DNA of 21,578 bases from a virus. The notes under the pieces were generated by a model. That model was not told the DNA's origin, ran no database searches, and saw only the letters and a program-made list of their open reading frames with translations. The DNA lies in the IMG/VR virus record IMGVR_UViG_3300042914_002745, positions 1 through 21,578 of that record; one strand, 5' to 3'. Both the position numbers and the translations under genes were made by a program. Below are positions 1 through 6,145 of this stretch, piece by piece (the stretch's first letter is position 1; every line of letters starts with the position of its first letter).

Positions 1-783
1 ACCGGGCAGCCGGTCGAGTACGTCTGCTTCCGGCTCTACCGGCTCTGGTCGTGGGCCGCCGTCCACTGTGCCGACGGCACGGCCAGGATGACCGTCCCGA
101 GGCTCGCGAGAACGTGCGGTGGTGATGAAGCCTTTTGGCGGGCCGTGGCGGCCGTCGGGTGGCTGGAGATCGACGAGACGGCCGCTACCGTTGCTGTCCC
201 CGGGTGGGACCGCCGGTTCAGCCAGGCGGCCAAGGCGAGACTCCAGCACCAAGACCGTGCCAAGGCCCAAAACGAGCGGGATCCGGACCGTCGGAAGCGT
301 TCCGGGGCTGCCTGCGCGACAGCGCAGCCGTTGACTGCGCCGCCGCGCAGTAGAGGAGAGGAGAGGAGAGAAGAAGTTCCTCCTCCTCCGCGCGAGGCTT
401 CGCCACCGGACCCGGCAAGTTGGGCAACCCTGCGGAACGCATGGAACGACGGGCCGGGGAGGCCATGGAAGCCCGCAGAGCCACCGGACGGGGCCACAGA
501 GCGGCTTTCGGAGCCCGGGTGGCTCACGGATGCCGTCGAGGCGATCGGCCGTCTGCGGGCCTGCCGGTACTTCGAGACGCCGGTGGCCCTCGGGCAGTTC
601 GTGAAGCCTGGCTTCGTCGCCAAGGTGCTGGGAGGGCAGTATGACGCACCGAAGGGGCGGCCGGCGGCGTCTGGCCGGCCGGACGAGCGTCCGCCGGCCC
701 AGGGGTGGACAGGCGATGACGCGGCCCGGTTCGAGGCCACGAAGCGGGCCATGGCCGCGAAGTTTCAGGAGGCAACGACATGA
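1..783 (+). CDS. Phage replisome-organiser-like protein, 5' end outside window
   Basis: The reading frame is open from the first base, so the gene starts upstream; the first in-window ATG is at 88, but the translation before it (LYRLWSWAAVHCADGTARM) continues the same domain. The pattern GTARMTVPRLARTCGGDEAF followed by FWRAVAAVGWLEIDE, a VPGW element and AKAR resembles the N-terminal winged-helix region of phage replication or replisome-organiser proteins, which bind the origin or load the helicase. The middle (about codons 90-150) is a low-complexity Arg/Glu/Pro linker encoded by a purine run followed by a pyrimidine run. A second folded region follows (PGWLTDAVEAIGRLRACRYF), with a Pro/Arg-rich tail. 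It overlaps the next gene by 4 nt. The family call rests on pattern memory only; a DnaD- or O-like role is inference. Confidence 0.6.
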   Translation, partial: TGQPVEYVCFRLYRLWSWAAVHCADGTARMTVPRLARTCGGDEAFWRAVAAVGWLEIDETAATVAVPGWDRRFSQAAKARLQHQDRAKAQNERDPDRRKRSGAACATAQPLTAPPRSRGEERREEVPPPPREASPPDPASWATLRNAWNDGPGRPWKPAEPPDGATERLSEPGWLTDAVEAIGRLRACRYFETPVALGQFVKPGFVAKVLGGQYDAPKGRPAASGRPDERPPAQGWTGDDAARFEATKRAMAAKFQEATT

Positions 784-1109
784 CCGACCGCGACCACTTC
801 GCCGCTGCGGCGACTGACGATCAGTCCGACTGGCTGCGGCACGCGATCGCCTCCGACAAGATCACGATCGCGAAGCTGGAGGCCGAGATCGAACGGCTTC
901 GCGAGGCCATCCGCCGGCTCGCGGATCAGGACGCCACGCTGTCGGTGTGCGATGGCGGCGTGACGGTGACGATAGATGCCACGCTCACCGACGAGGAGCG
1001 GGGGGCGATTGAACTGGCGGCAGGCGACTACCTGTACCACCAAGACCCAGGAGGCCGGGCTCAATGGATACGGCAGACGCTTCGCGGGCTGCTGGAGCGA
1101 ACGCTATGA
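780..1109 (+). CDS. Small coiled-coil phage protein of unknown function
   Basis: This encodes 109 residues starting at an ATG that overlaps the upstream stop (ATGA). Residues about 24-50 form a charged heptad-like helix (KITIAKLEAEIERLREAIRR), suggesting a coiled coil and oligomerisation. The C-terminal half carries LTDEERGAIELAAGDYLY and GGRAQWIRQTLRGLLER, an arrangement I associate with small accessory proteins in phage early regions but cannot name. There is no catalytic motif, no cysteine cluster and no membrane segment. Its position between a replisome-organiser-like gene and a RuvC-like resolvase, with 4-nt overlaps on both sides, suggests it is co-translated with DNA-metabolism genes. 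Function is unknown. Confidence 0.75.
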   Translation: MTDRDHFAAAATDDQSDWLRHAIASDKITIAKLEAEIERLREAIRRLADQDATLSVCDGGVTVTIDATLTDEERGAIELAAGDYLYHQDPGGRAQWIRQTLRGLLERTL

Positions 1110-1585
1110 AGCCCGCCCCAATCATCGGCATCGACCCCGGCCCACGAGAGTTCGCGTGGGTGCTGTGGGACGGGTCGCGCGTCCTCGACTGCGGCGACGT
1201 GCCGAACTACCAGCCGGGGCCGTTCCTGACGCCATCGGTCGGCTACCGGGTCGCGGTCGAGTGGGTCGAGTCATTTGGAATGGCCGTCGGTCGCGAGGTG
1301 TTCGAGACGGTCTTTTCGATCGGACGCATAGCGGCGATGAAGGACGTCCGCCTGGTCCCCCGTCGCGACGTCAAACTGCACATCTGCCGCTCGCCGCGGG
1401 CCAAGGACGGCAACATCCGCCAGGCCCTGATTGACCGGTTCGGCCCGGTGGGTACGAAGAAGAACCCGGGGCCGCTGGCTGGAATCTCAAACCACCGGTG
1501 GGCGGCTCTGGCCGTGGCGGTCACGGCCTTCGACCTCGAGCAGACGGACCACGAGGCGACCTTCCACCGGATGACCGGGACCTGA
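1106..1585 (+). CDS. RuvC-like Holliday junction resolvase of phage type
   Basis: The 159-residue product has an RNase H-like fold signature: a first beta strand IIGIDPG with the acidic residue at D10, a second acidic region at E52/E55 ([10 protein letters not shown]), and the C-terminal stretch [16 protein letters not shown] where RuvC relatives place the last metal ligands. The [11 protein letters not shown] segment before it is typical of phage members. Such enzymes cut four-way or branched DNA, resolving recombination intermediates and trimming replicated DNA before packaging. I chose ATG 1106, which overlaps the preceding stop by 4 nt and puts the first strand at the N-terminus; an upstream in-frame ATG at 1064 would add 14 residues with no structural logic. 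Function is family inference; substrate preference cannot be seen. Confidence 0.75.
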   Translation: MKPAPIIGIDPGPREFAWVLWDGSRVLDCGDVPNYQPGPFLTPSVGYRVAVEWVESFGMAVGREVFETVFSIGRIAAMKDVRLVPRRDVKLHICRSPRAKDGNIRQALIDRFGPVGTKKNPGPLAGISNHRWAALAVAVTAFDLEQTDHEATFHRMTGT

Positions 1586-1601
1586 CGGCATGGAGGCCAG
1601 G

Positions 1602-1925
1602 ATGGTACGACGCGACGTCTCGCGGAGTGGGGTTCGGAACGGGCGGCGGCTCATGCGGGACCGCTCGGGGCGGCTCCTCGGGTCGACGCGGATCGTGCTC
1701 TCGGCGATCCAGGTCCGGGCGGTCGAGCGGATGTTCCGGACCGGCCGGAGCCTGGAGGCGATTGCGGACGCGATCGGGGTGTGCAGGAACACGATCCAGC
1801 GGATCCTACGCGACCAGCTGCAGCACGTGCCGCGGCGGAAGCGGTCGTGGATGGACACGGCACGGCGGGAAGACCCGTCCCCTGACGAGCTGCGGCAGCA
1901 GATGGCAGACCTCCGCGGCTCATAG
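1602..1925 (+). CDS. Small helix-turn-helix DNA-binding protein
   Basis: About 107 residues. A basic N-terminus ([19 protein letters not shown]) precedes a helix-turn-helix of the Hin/transposase type at about residues 51-70: [21 protein letters not shown] basic patch (PRRKRSW) and an acidic tail follow. ATG 1602 is preferred because GGAGG at 1592-1596 lies 5 nt upstream; ATG 1590 is in frame, would add four residues and has no good ribosome site. The stop codon TAG (1923-1925) is inside the first copy of the 17-19 bp element that also precedes the portal and capsid genes. As the last gene before the structural blocks, it is a candidate for the regulator acting on that element; this is inference from position only. 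Confidence 0.7.
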   Translation: MVRRDVSRSGVRNGRRLMRDRSGRLLGSTRIVLSAIQVRAVERMFRTGRSLEAIADAIGVCRNTIQRILRDQLQHVPRRKRSWMDTARREDPSPDELRQQMADLRGS

Positions 1926-1938
1926 GGCAAATCGGTGG
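1922..1938 (+). promoter_or_regulatory. Late-region element, copy 1 (shared 17 bp)
   Basis: ATAGGGCAAATCGGTGG is identical over 17 bp with copies at 7736-7754 and 13856-13874. Here the preceding bases are GGCTC rather than GGCT or GGCCT. The element starts at the stop codon of the helix-turn-helix gene and lies 19 nt before the ATG of the tail-fibre block. I read it as a phage-specific promoter or activator/operator site opening the first structural unit. An RNA leader role is the main alternative. Confidence 0.65.
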
Positions 1939-1957
1939 CCGCCGCTACCCTCGCGGC

Positions 1958-2272
1958 ATGGCCTCCGCCCTCCAAGCCCGAAGCCCGCTCCACGTCGCCT
2001 TCGTGCGCGGGAACGACTATTCCGCGATCATCGACTTCTCGATCGCGACAACCGGCTACCAGTTCGAGGCCGAGATCTACTCGCTCACGAACGGGGCGAT
2101 CCTGGCCGAGCCGGCGATGACGAACTTCGACGCGGCCGCCGGGAAGGTCAGCCTGGTCATCACGGCTTCGGTCGGCAACACACTCCCGATCGGGACGCTC
2201 GGGCTCCGGATCCGCTGGATCGCCCCGGGCGTCCGCGACGTCCTCGGGGGCACGTGCGAGGTACTCCGGTGA
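1958..2272 (+). CDS. Probable phage structural protein, fibre-module N-terminal partner
   Basis: The product has 104 residues and an alternating hydrophobic pattern expected of a beta-sandwich: [50 protein letters not shown] and a final CEVLR. There is no signal peptide or catalytic motif. It resembles the small beta-rich proteins encoded next to tail fibres or baseplate receptor-binding proteins in other phages, but I cannot assign a named family. It is the first gene after copy 1 of the late-region element, 19 nt downstream of it, and its stop overlaps the GTG start of the fibre gene by 4 nt, so the two are probably made together. An adaptor or neck role for the fibre is inference. Confidence 0.7.
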   Translation: MASALQARSPLHVAFVRGNDYSAIIDFSIATTGYQFEAEIYSLTNGAILAEPAMTNFDAAAGKVSLVITASVGNTLPIGTLGLRIRWIAPGVRDVLGGTCEVLR

Positions 2273-3528
2273 GCGACATCCAGGTCGAGATCAAGCCGCT
2301 CGAGGTCCAGGCGACCGTTTCCGGCGGATTCGGCCCGCAAGGGCCGAAGGGCGATACGGGCGACCAAGGCCCGGCGGGGGCGACAGGCCCGCAGGGGCCG
2401 CAAGGTGTGGCCGGTGCGACCGGAGCCACTGGCGCGACCGGGGCCACAGGCCCGCAAGGCACGAAGGGCGACACGGGAGACACGGGGCCGCAAGGCCCGG
2501 CTGGTGCGGCTGGTGCTACGGGTGCCACTGGTGCAACCGGGCCGACAGGCCCGCAAGGTGCCACCGGCCCGCAAGGCCCGCAGGGCGATCCCGGCGTCGT
2601 GTCTGCCACGGCTCCGATCACCTACGCGAGTCAGACGGTCGGCATCTCGGTCGGCACTGGCCTGGCGACCTCGGGCGGCTCGCTCGTGTTGGCATCGCAC
2701 AACCACTCCGCAGCCGACATCACATCCGGCACCGTCGCCACGGCAAGGCTCGGCAGCGGGACGGCTGACTCTACGACGTTCCTGCGGGGCGACGGGGCAT
2801 GGTCCGCGCCTTCCGCGAGCGTCACCTACGCCACGACGGCACAGGCGCAAGACCTCACCGCCACGGCGGTTGCGATGAACCCCGCGAATGTGCGGACGGC
2901 CATCCGGTCGTTTGTTCGCGTGCCATACAACAGTAACTTTACAGCGAATGGCGGTACCGTAGCCAGTAATAACAACTTACTGAGTAGCCAACTGAACGGC
3001 AACTCTAGCGCCAACGGAACCGCCGTTACATACCACGCTTCAAATAGTTTCAGCGGAAGGGTGCGGCAGGGGTTTAATTGGTCGCTTCCAACTGCCTTCA
3101 ACATGGCAATTATTCGCCAGACTTGCCCGGCTACTGGGATTCTGCGGGCCTTGTTTGGGTGCATGGCAACCACTTTTGCGTGGACATCGCTAGACGGTCG
3201 CGGCTTCGGATTTGAAATCCGTCAGTCACGCATCTGGGTAATCGTTCACAACGGAACGACGCTATCAACCGTTGACAGCGGAATCGACACTTTTACAGGC
3301 GACTACGCATCAGAAATTATTGATGTGTGGATTCGCTCGGATGGAGCCGGAAACGTGACGCTTACGCGGTCGCTCAACGGTGGCGCTGCCGTCAGTTTTA
3401 CGACCACTGGCGGGCCTTCTGTGACTACCGTCGGAACCGCCGTTACAGCATGGGCTGGCGTCAACAACGGCGCGACGGCTAGTCCCACATGGTTTTTCTT
3501 CACTCCGCATCTGGTGTCCGTGCAATGA
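2269..3528 (+). CDS. Tail fibre with collagen-like shaft
   Basis: The 419-residue product starts at GTG 2269, overlapping the previous stop by 4 nt; the frame is open much further upstream, but that part is out-of-frame shadow of other genes. A short N-terminal beta segment ([16 protein letters not shown]) is the likely virion attachment point. Residues 22-108 are 29 uninterrupted Gly-X-Y triplets, a collagen-type triple-helical shaft. Then follow repeats typical of phage fibres ([19 protein letters not shown], then [12 protein letters not shown]), and a C-terminal beta-rich domain of about 220 residues rich in Asn, Thr and Ser, presumably the receptor-binding tip. From about 2920 the DNA is clearly AT-richer with different codon choice, suggesting that the tip was exchanged separately from the shaft. 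The neighbouring fibre-assembly chaperone supports the call. Confidence 0.88.
   Translation: MSDIQVEIKPLEVQATVSGGFGPQGPKGDTGDQGPAGATGPQGPQGVAGATGATGATGATGPQGTKGDTGDTGPQGPAGAAGATGATGATGPTGPQGATGPQGPQGDPGVVSATAPITYASQTVGISVGTGLATSGGSLVLASHNHSAADITSGTVATARLGSGTADSTTFLRGDGAWSAPSASVTYATTAQAQDLTATAVAMNPANVRTAIRSFVRVPYNSNFTANGGTVASNNNLLSSQLNGNSSANGTAVTYHASNSFSGRVRQGFNWSLPTAFNMAIIRQTCPATGILRALFGCMATTFAWTSLDGRGFGFEIRQSRIWVIVHNGTTLSTVDSGIDTFTGDYASEIIDVWIRSDGAGNVTLTRSLNGGAAVSFTTTGGPSVTTVGTAVTAWAGVNNGATASPTWFFFTPHLVSVQ
2332..2595 (+). repeat. Collagen-like Gly-X-Y coding repeat
   Basis: Twenty-nine consecutive Gly-X-Y triplets run from G22 to G109 of the fibre. The commonest triplets are GPQ and GAT, with GDT/GPK types near both ends, so related 9-nt units (for example GGCCCGCAA) recur. 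Copy number could change by slippage or recombination and alter fibre length. There is no interruption of the glycine periodicity. Confidence 0.9.
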
Positions 3529-3872
3529 CATTCCCGCCCATCGAACACCCCGATCTCATCGCTCTCGGCCTGCCCGCCTCTGCCCCTCTCGGCTGCGAAG
3601 GCTCCGCGCTCCGCTGCGGGCCAGAGGTGCCGAAGTTCGTCCGCAAGGTGCTGGTCGCCGCGATGGCATCGCCGCCACCAGAAGGCGACCGGCTCGCCTA
3701 CCTGCGGCACGTTCGCGACCTGCTCATGGGCCTGACCGATTGGACGCAGGCCGCCGACGCGCCGCTCTCGGAGTCGCAGCAGGCAGCATGGGCCGCGTAT
3801 CGCCAAGCCCTTCGCGGTCTGCCCAGCGTCTACAGCGGCGAAGGCCCGATCCCGTGGCCGACTGCCCCATGA
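3525..3872 (+). CDS. Tail-fibre/tail assembly chaperone (Phage_tail_APC-like)
   Basis: The 115-residue protein starts at an ATG overlapping the fibre stop by 4 nt. Its C-terminal half has the hallmark pattern [19 protein letters not shown], then [14 protein letters not shown] and a closing PIPWPTAP. This corresponds to the DWTq..Da...W..YRqaLR..P...WP consensus of Phage_tail_APC-type chaperones (PF16778 by recall), which sit next to tail fibres and help them fold or attach. The N-terminal half ([33 protein letters not shown]) is unrecognised and contains two cysteines. The immediate fibre-chaperone order is the usual arrangement and gives confidence in both calls. Confidence 0.82.
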   Translation: MTFPPIEHPDLIALGLPASAPLGCEGSALRCGPEVPKFVRKVLVAAMASPPPEGDRLAYLRHVRDLLMGLTDWTQAADAPLSESQQAAWAAYRQALRGLPSVYSGEGPIPWPTAP

Positions 3873-3985
3873 CGCCCCCCACCTCTGCCGCCGTGCTCCT
3901 GGCCCACGGCCGCTGCTGCGGACGGCGATGCACGCTGTGCCCGTATACGCCGAGGTGGGTGTCGGGGGCGAGGCAGGTGAAGTGA
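3869..3985 (+). CDS. Cysteine-rich microprotein (38 aa)
   Basis: A 38-residue frame starts at an ATG overlapping the chaperone stop by 4 nt and ends in TGATG shared with the HNH gene start. It contains HGRCCGRRCTLCPY, then TPRWVSGARQV. The CC..xC..CPY pattern resembles small zinc- or cluster-binding motifs such as those in DUF5522-like proteins. The four cysteines and histidine could bind one zinc. Junctions on both sides and non-random cysteine spacing argue that it is real despite its size. It is upstream of an HNH nuclease, so a DNA- or RNA-associated role is possible, but no function is claimed. Confidence 0.6.
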   Translation: MTPPTSAAVLLAHGRCCGRRCTLCPYTPRWVSGARQVK

Positions 3986-4281
3986 TGCCAACACGCATCG
4001 AGCGATGGAGGCCGCCTGTTCACCTGAAGGCCAAGCCTACGAAGGAGCGGGCACACTACACGTCGAAGGACTGGCGAGCCCTGCGGAAAGAAATCCTCGT
4101 TCGAGATTCTTACCGATGCCGCAGCTGCTCGCTCGTGTGCTACGGGCCGGCGGCCCACGTCGATCACATCGTGCCGCTCGAGGAGGGCGGGACCGATGAC
4201 GAGGGCAACCTCCAGGTGCTGTGCGAGTCGTGCCACGGCAGGAAGACGCGGGCGGAGCAGCGGAGGCGGGGCGTGTTGTGA
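3985..4281 (+). CDS. HNH endonuclease of packaging region
   Basis: This 98-residue HNH nuclease shows HYTSKDWRALRKEILVRDSY, then C45-R-S-C48, the core AAHVDHIVPLEEGG with D60-H61, N75 in EGNLQVLC, C80 and C83, and H84. The four cysteines would hold a structural zinc, and H61, N75 and H84 form the beta-beta-alpha metal site. Short HNH proteins next to terminase genes are required for DNA packaging or genome end cutting in several cos-type siphophages, including HK97. ATG 3985 overlaps the previous stop by one base (TGATG). Here it is separated from the terminase genes by a methyltransferase. The HNH family is clear; a role in packaging is inference from position. Confidence 0.9.
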   Translation: MPTRIERWRPPVHLKAKPTKERAHYTSKDWRALRKEILVRDSYRCRSCSLVCYGPAAHVDHIVPLEEGGTDDEGNLQVLCESCHGRKTRAEQRRRGVL

Positions 4282-4433
4282 TGCGAAAGACGGCGAAAAT
4301 CGCGTCGACCGGGGTGGATCGCGCCAAAAATGGGCCTTTTCGCCCAGAGCCCCACGCGACCTCTACGCGAGTTTCCGGAGGTTTTGCTAGGGGGGGGTCG
4401 CGCTCGACTCAGGAGCCAGGACATGTATGGTGA
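4281..4433 (+). CDS. Doubtful 50-aa frame between HNH and methyltransferase genes
   Basis: An ATG overlapping the HNH stop by one base opens a 50-codon frame beginning MRKTAKIASTGVDRAKNG, then Arg/Ser/Gly-rich sequence without recognisable motif. It overlaps the chosen methyltransferase start. The region contains a small inverted repeat TGGGC/GCCCA (4331-4346) and a run of eight G, which look more like leader or regulatory DNA than coding sequence. I list it because the junction mimics the other coupled genes here, but coding is uncertain. Confidence 0.25.
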   Translation: MRKTAKIASTGVDRAKNGPFRPEPHATSTRVSGGFARGGSRSTQEPGHVW

Positions 4434-5685
4434 GCCCATGAAAATCCGTGACCGCGTCCGCGAACTACGCCGCGTCCGGGCCGGCGACCTGACGCCGAAC
4501 CCGAAGAACTGGCGGACCCATCCGAAGGCCCAGGCCGACGCCCTCCGCGGGATCCTGGCCGAGGTCGGCTACGCCGATGCCCTGCTCGCCCGCGAGCTGC
4601 CAGACGGGTCGCTGATCCTGGTCGACGGTCACCTCCGGGCCGAGACCACGCCCGAGCAGGAGGTCCCGGTCCTGGTCCTCGACATCGACGAAGCCGAGGC
4701 CGACAAGCTGCTCCTGTCCCTCGACCCGCTCGCCGCCTTGGCCGAGACGAACGCGGTCGCCCTCGACTCGCTCCTCCGCGAAGTCGACACCGGGAGCGAA
4801 GGGCTCCAGCAGATGTACGCGGACCTGGCCGAGGCGGCCGAGCTTTACCAGGACGACGCGAAGGAGATCGTCGAGGACGAAGTGCCCGAGCCGCCTGTCG
4901 ATCCGATCACGAAGCCGGGCGACCTGTGGACGCTGGGCGATCATCGCCTGCTCTGCGGCGACTCGACGAAGGCGGAGGATGTCGAGCGGCTGATGGCTGG
5001 GGCGAAGGCGGATCTATGGCTGACGGACCCTCCCTATGGAGTGGCATACGAGTCGGCAGGCCGCAGAGGCAAAGAAAACCAGCATGATGAAATCGAGAAC
5101 GACTCACGACCGCTTGATGAGATGGCGAAGTTCTGGGAGCAAGCGGCAACGCTGGCATATTCGTCGTGCAGCGGCTCGTCTTCGTACTACTGGTTTGCCT
5201 GCCAAGGGGGCGATCAGATGATGATGATGATGATGAGCATATCCCGTGCCAAATGGCGCGTTCGTCATGAGTTGATATGGGTGAAGGATCAGATGGTTTT
5301 TGGCCGCTGCGACTACCACTACAAACACGAGCCGATCCTGTACGGATGGAAGCAAGACGGGACGCACGAATGGAACGCAGACCGAAAGCAGGTCAGTGTG
5401 CTGGAGTTTGATCGACCAAAGAGATCCGACGAGCATCCGACCATGAAGCCGGTCGGCCTTGTGGCCTACCTCCTTGGCAACAACACGACCAGCGGCGATT
5501 CGGTGCTCGACACCTTCTGCGGCTCCGGCACCACGCTCATCGCCGCCGAGCAGCTCGGCCGCCGTTGCTACGGGATGGAGATCTCGCCGGCCTACTGCGA
5601 CGTAATCGTGAAGCGGTGGGAAACGCTGACCGGCAAGAAGGCGACACGGGAGGAGGTGAATCGTGGGAAAACGCGGACCGCGTAA
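4423..5685 (+). CDS. ParB-like domain fused to beta-class DNA methyltransferase
   Basis: A 420-residue protein. Residues about 15-120 look like a ParB/Srx N-terminal domain: DLTPNPKNWRTHPKAQ, GYADALL, ILVDGHLRAE and VLVLDIDEAEADKLLLSLDP. This is followed by an Asp/Glu-rich linker and LWTLGDHRLLCGDS, which begins the methyltransferase. The catalytic motif IV DPPYG is at 202-206, and the S-adenosylmethionine motif LDTFCGSGTT lies near 362-371. Motif IV before motif I marks the beta class, which methylates N6-adenine or N4-cytosine; DPPY favours adenine. Start ATG 4423 has AGGAG 7 nt upstream; ATG 4438 is an alternative. Codons about 207-345, including six consecutive methionines, are AT-richer than both flanks, as if the recognition region was swapped. 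Such fusions are common beside terminase genes. Self-protection from host restriction is the likely role. Confidence 0.88.
   Translation: MYGEPMKIRDRVRELRRVRAGDLTPNPKNWRTHPKAQADALRGILAEVGYADALLARELPDGSLILVDGHLRAETTPEQEVPVLVLDIDEAEADKLLLSLDPLAALAETNAVALDSLLREVDTGSEGLQQMYADLAEAAELYQDDAKEIVEDEVPEPPVDPITKPGDLWTLGDHRLLCGDSTKAEDVERLMAGAKADLWLTDPPYGVAYESAGRRGKENQHDEIENDSRPLDEMAKFWEQAATLAYSSCSGSSSYYWFACQGGDQMMMMMMSISRAKWRVRHELIWVKDQMVFGRCDYHYKHEPILYGWKQDGTHEWNADRKQVSVLEFDRPKRSDEHPTMKPVGLVAYLLGNNTTSGDSVLDTFCGSGTTLIAAEQLGRRCYGMEISPAYCDVIVKRWETLTGKKATREEVNRGKTRTA
5218..5235 (+). repeat. (ATG)6 microsatellite in methyltransferase gene
   Basis: Six perfect ATG units encode six methionines between motif IV and motif I of the methyltransferase. 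Being trinucleotide, length change would keep the frame and only alter the recognition-region loop. Confidence 0.9.
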
Positions 5686-6145
5686 GCAGCCGACGGCCCT
5701 CCGCCTCCTGCGGGGCGATCCGTCGAAGGAAGGCAAACACGCCGACGAGCCGATCCCGCCGGCCGGGGACTTGTCCCCGCCCGATTACGTTACCGGCAGG
5801 TCTCTTGAGAAGTGGAACGAAGTCGCGCCCAAGCTTGCAGGGATGCGAGTCCTAACGCCTGCGGACCTCGAGACACTCGGCCGATACTGCGTCGTGTGGG
5901 AGCAGTGGACGCGATACCTGGACCAGATGCGTCGCGGGCTCGACGTGCTCGTGCTAAAAGACCAGAACGGAAAGGTGAAGTACGTGCAGAGCACGCCGGC
6001 CGCGACGATGTTCGTGAAGCTCGGCCAGTCGCTCCTGCGGATGGAGCAGGAGTTCGGACTGACGCCGTCGGCGCGAGCAGGCATGGAGGTGTCGTATGGC
6101 GAAGAAAGCGCAGACGAAGCAGCTTTCCGCGAGTTCACTGGTTGA
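5663..6145 (+). CDS. terS: Terminase small subunit, P27 family-like
   Basis: The 160-residue protein starts at GTG 5663 with AGGAGG 6 nt upstream, inside the end of the methyltransferase gene. The N-terminus MGKRGPRKQPTALRLLRGDP is the signature of P27-like small terminase subunits (PF05119): a basic arm and the P.p..Lk.lrGnp pattern. A helical DNA-binding and oligomerisation region follows (LTPADLETLGRYCVVWEQW, ATMFVKLGQSLLRMEQEFGL), ending in LTPSARAGM, also usual for the family. Small subunits form a ring that recognises viral DNA and hands it to the large subunit. The 3' end overlaps the large-subunit gene by 50 nt, so the two are translationally linked. Length is normal for the family. 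Confidence 0.92.
   Translation: MGKRGPRKQPTALRLLRGDPSKEGKHADEPIPPAGDLSPPDYVTGRSLEKWNEVAPKLAGMRVLTPADLETLGRYCVVWEQWTRYLDQMRRGLDVLVLKDQNGKVKYVQSTPAATMFVKLGQSLLRMEQEFGLTPSARAGMEVSYGEESADEAAFREFTG

Noticed and set aside
352-389. Purine run followed by pyrimidine run with ribosome-site-like GGAGAGGAG motifs
   Set aside because: It encodes a low-complexity Arg/Glu/Pro linker in frame; no start codon lies at a suitable distance downstream.
659-699. Inverted repeat GGCCGGCGG / CCGCCGGCC
   Set aside because: Loop of 23 nt inside a coding Pro/Arg/Gly-rich tail; such GC-only arms are common by chance here.
1498-2268. Upstream extension of the tail-fibre frame (open from 1498)
   Set aside because: The frame overlaps the RuvC-like, HTH and 1958-2272 genes, is Arg/Ser/Gly-rich as shadow frames are in GC-rich DNA, and GTG 2269 with a 4-nt overlap is a natural start.
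4330-4422. Earlier ATG for the methyltransferase at 4330
   Set aside because: No ribosome site, it lies in the small inverted repeat, and the added residues are outside the ParB-like domain; ATG 4423 has AGGAG at ideal spacing.
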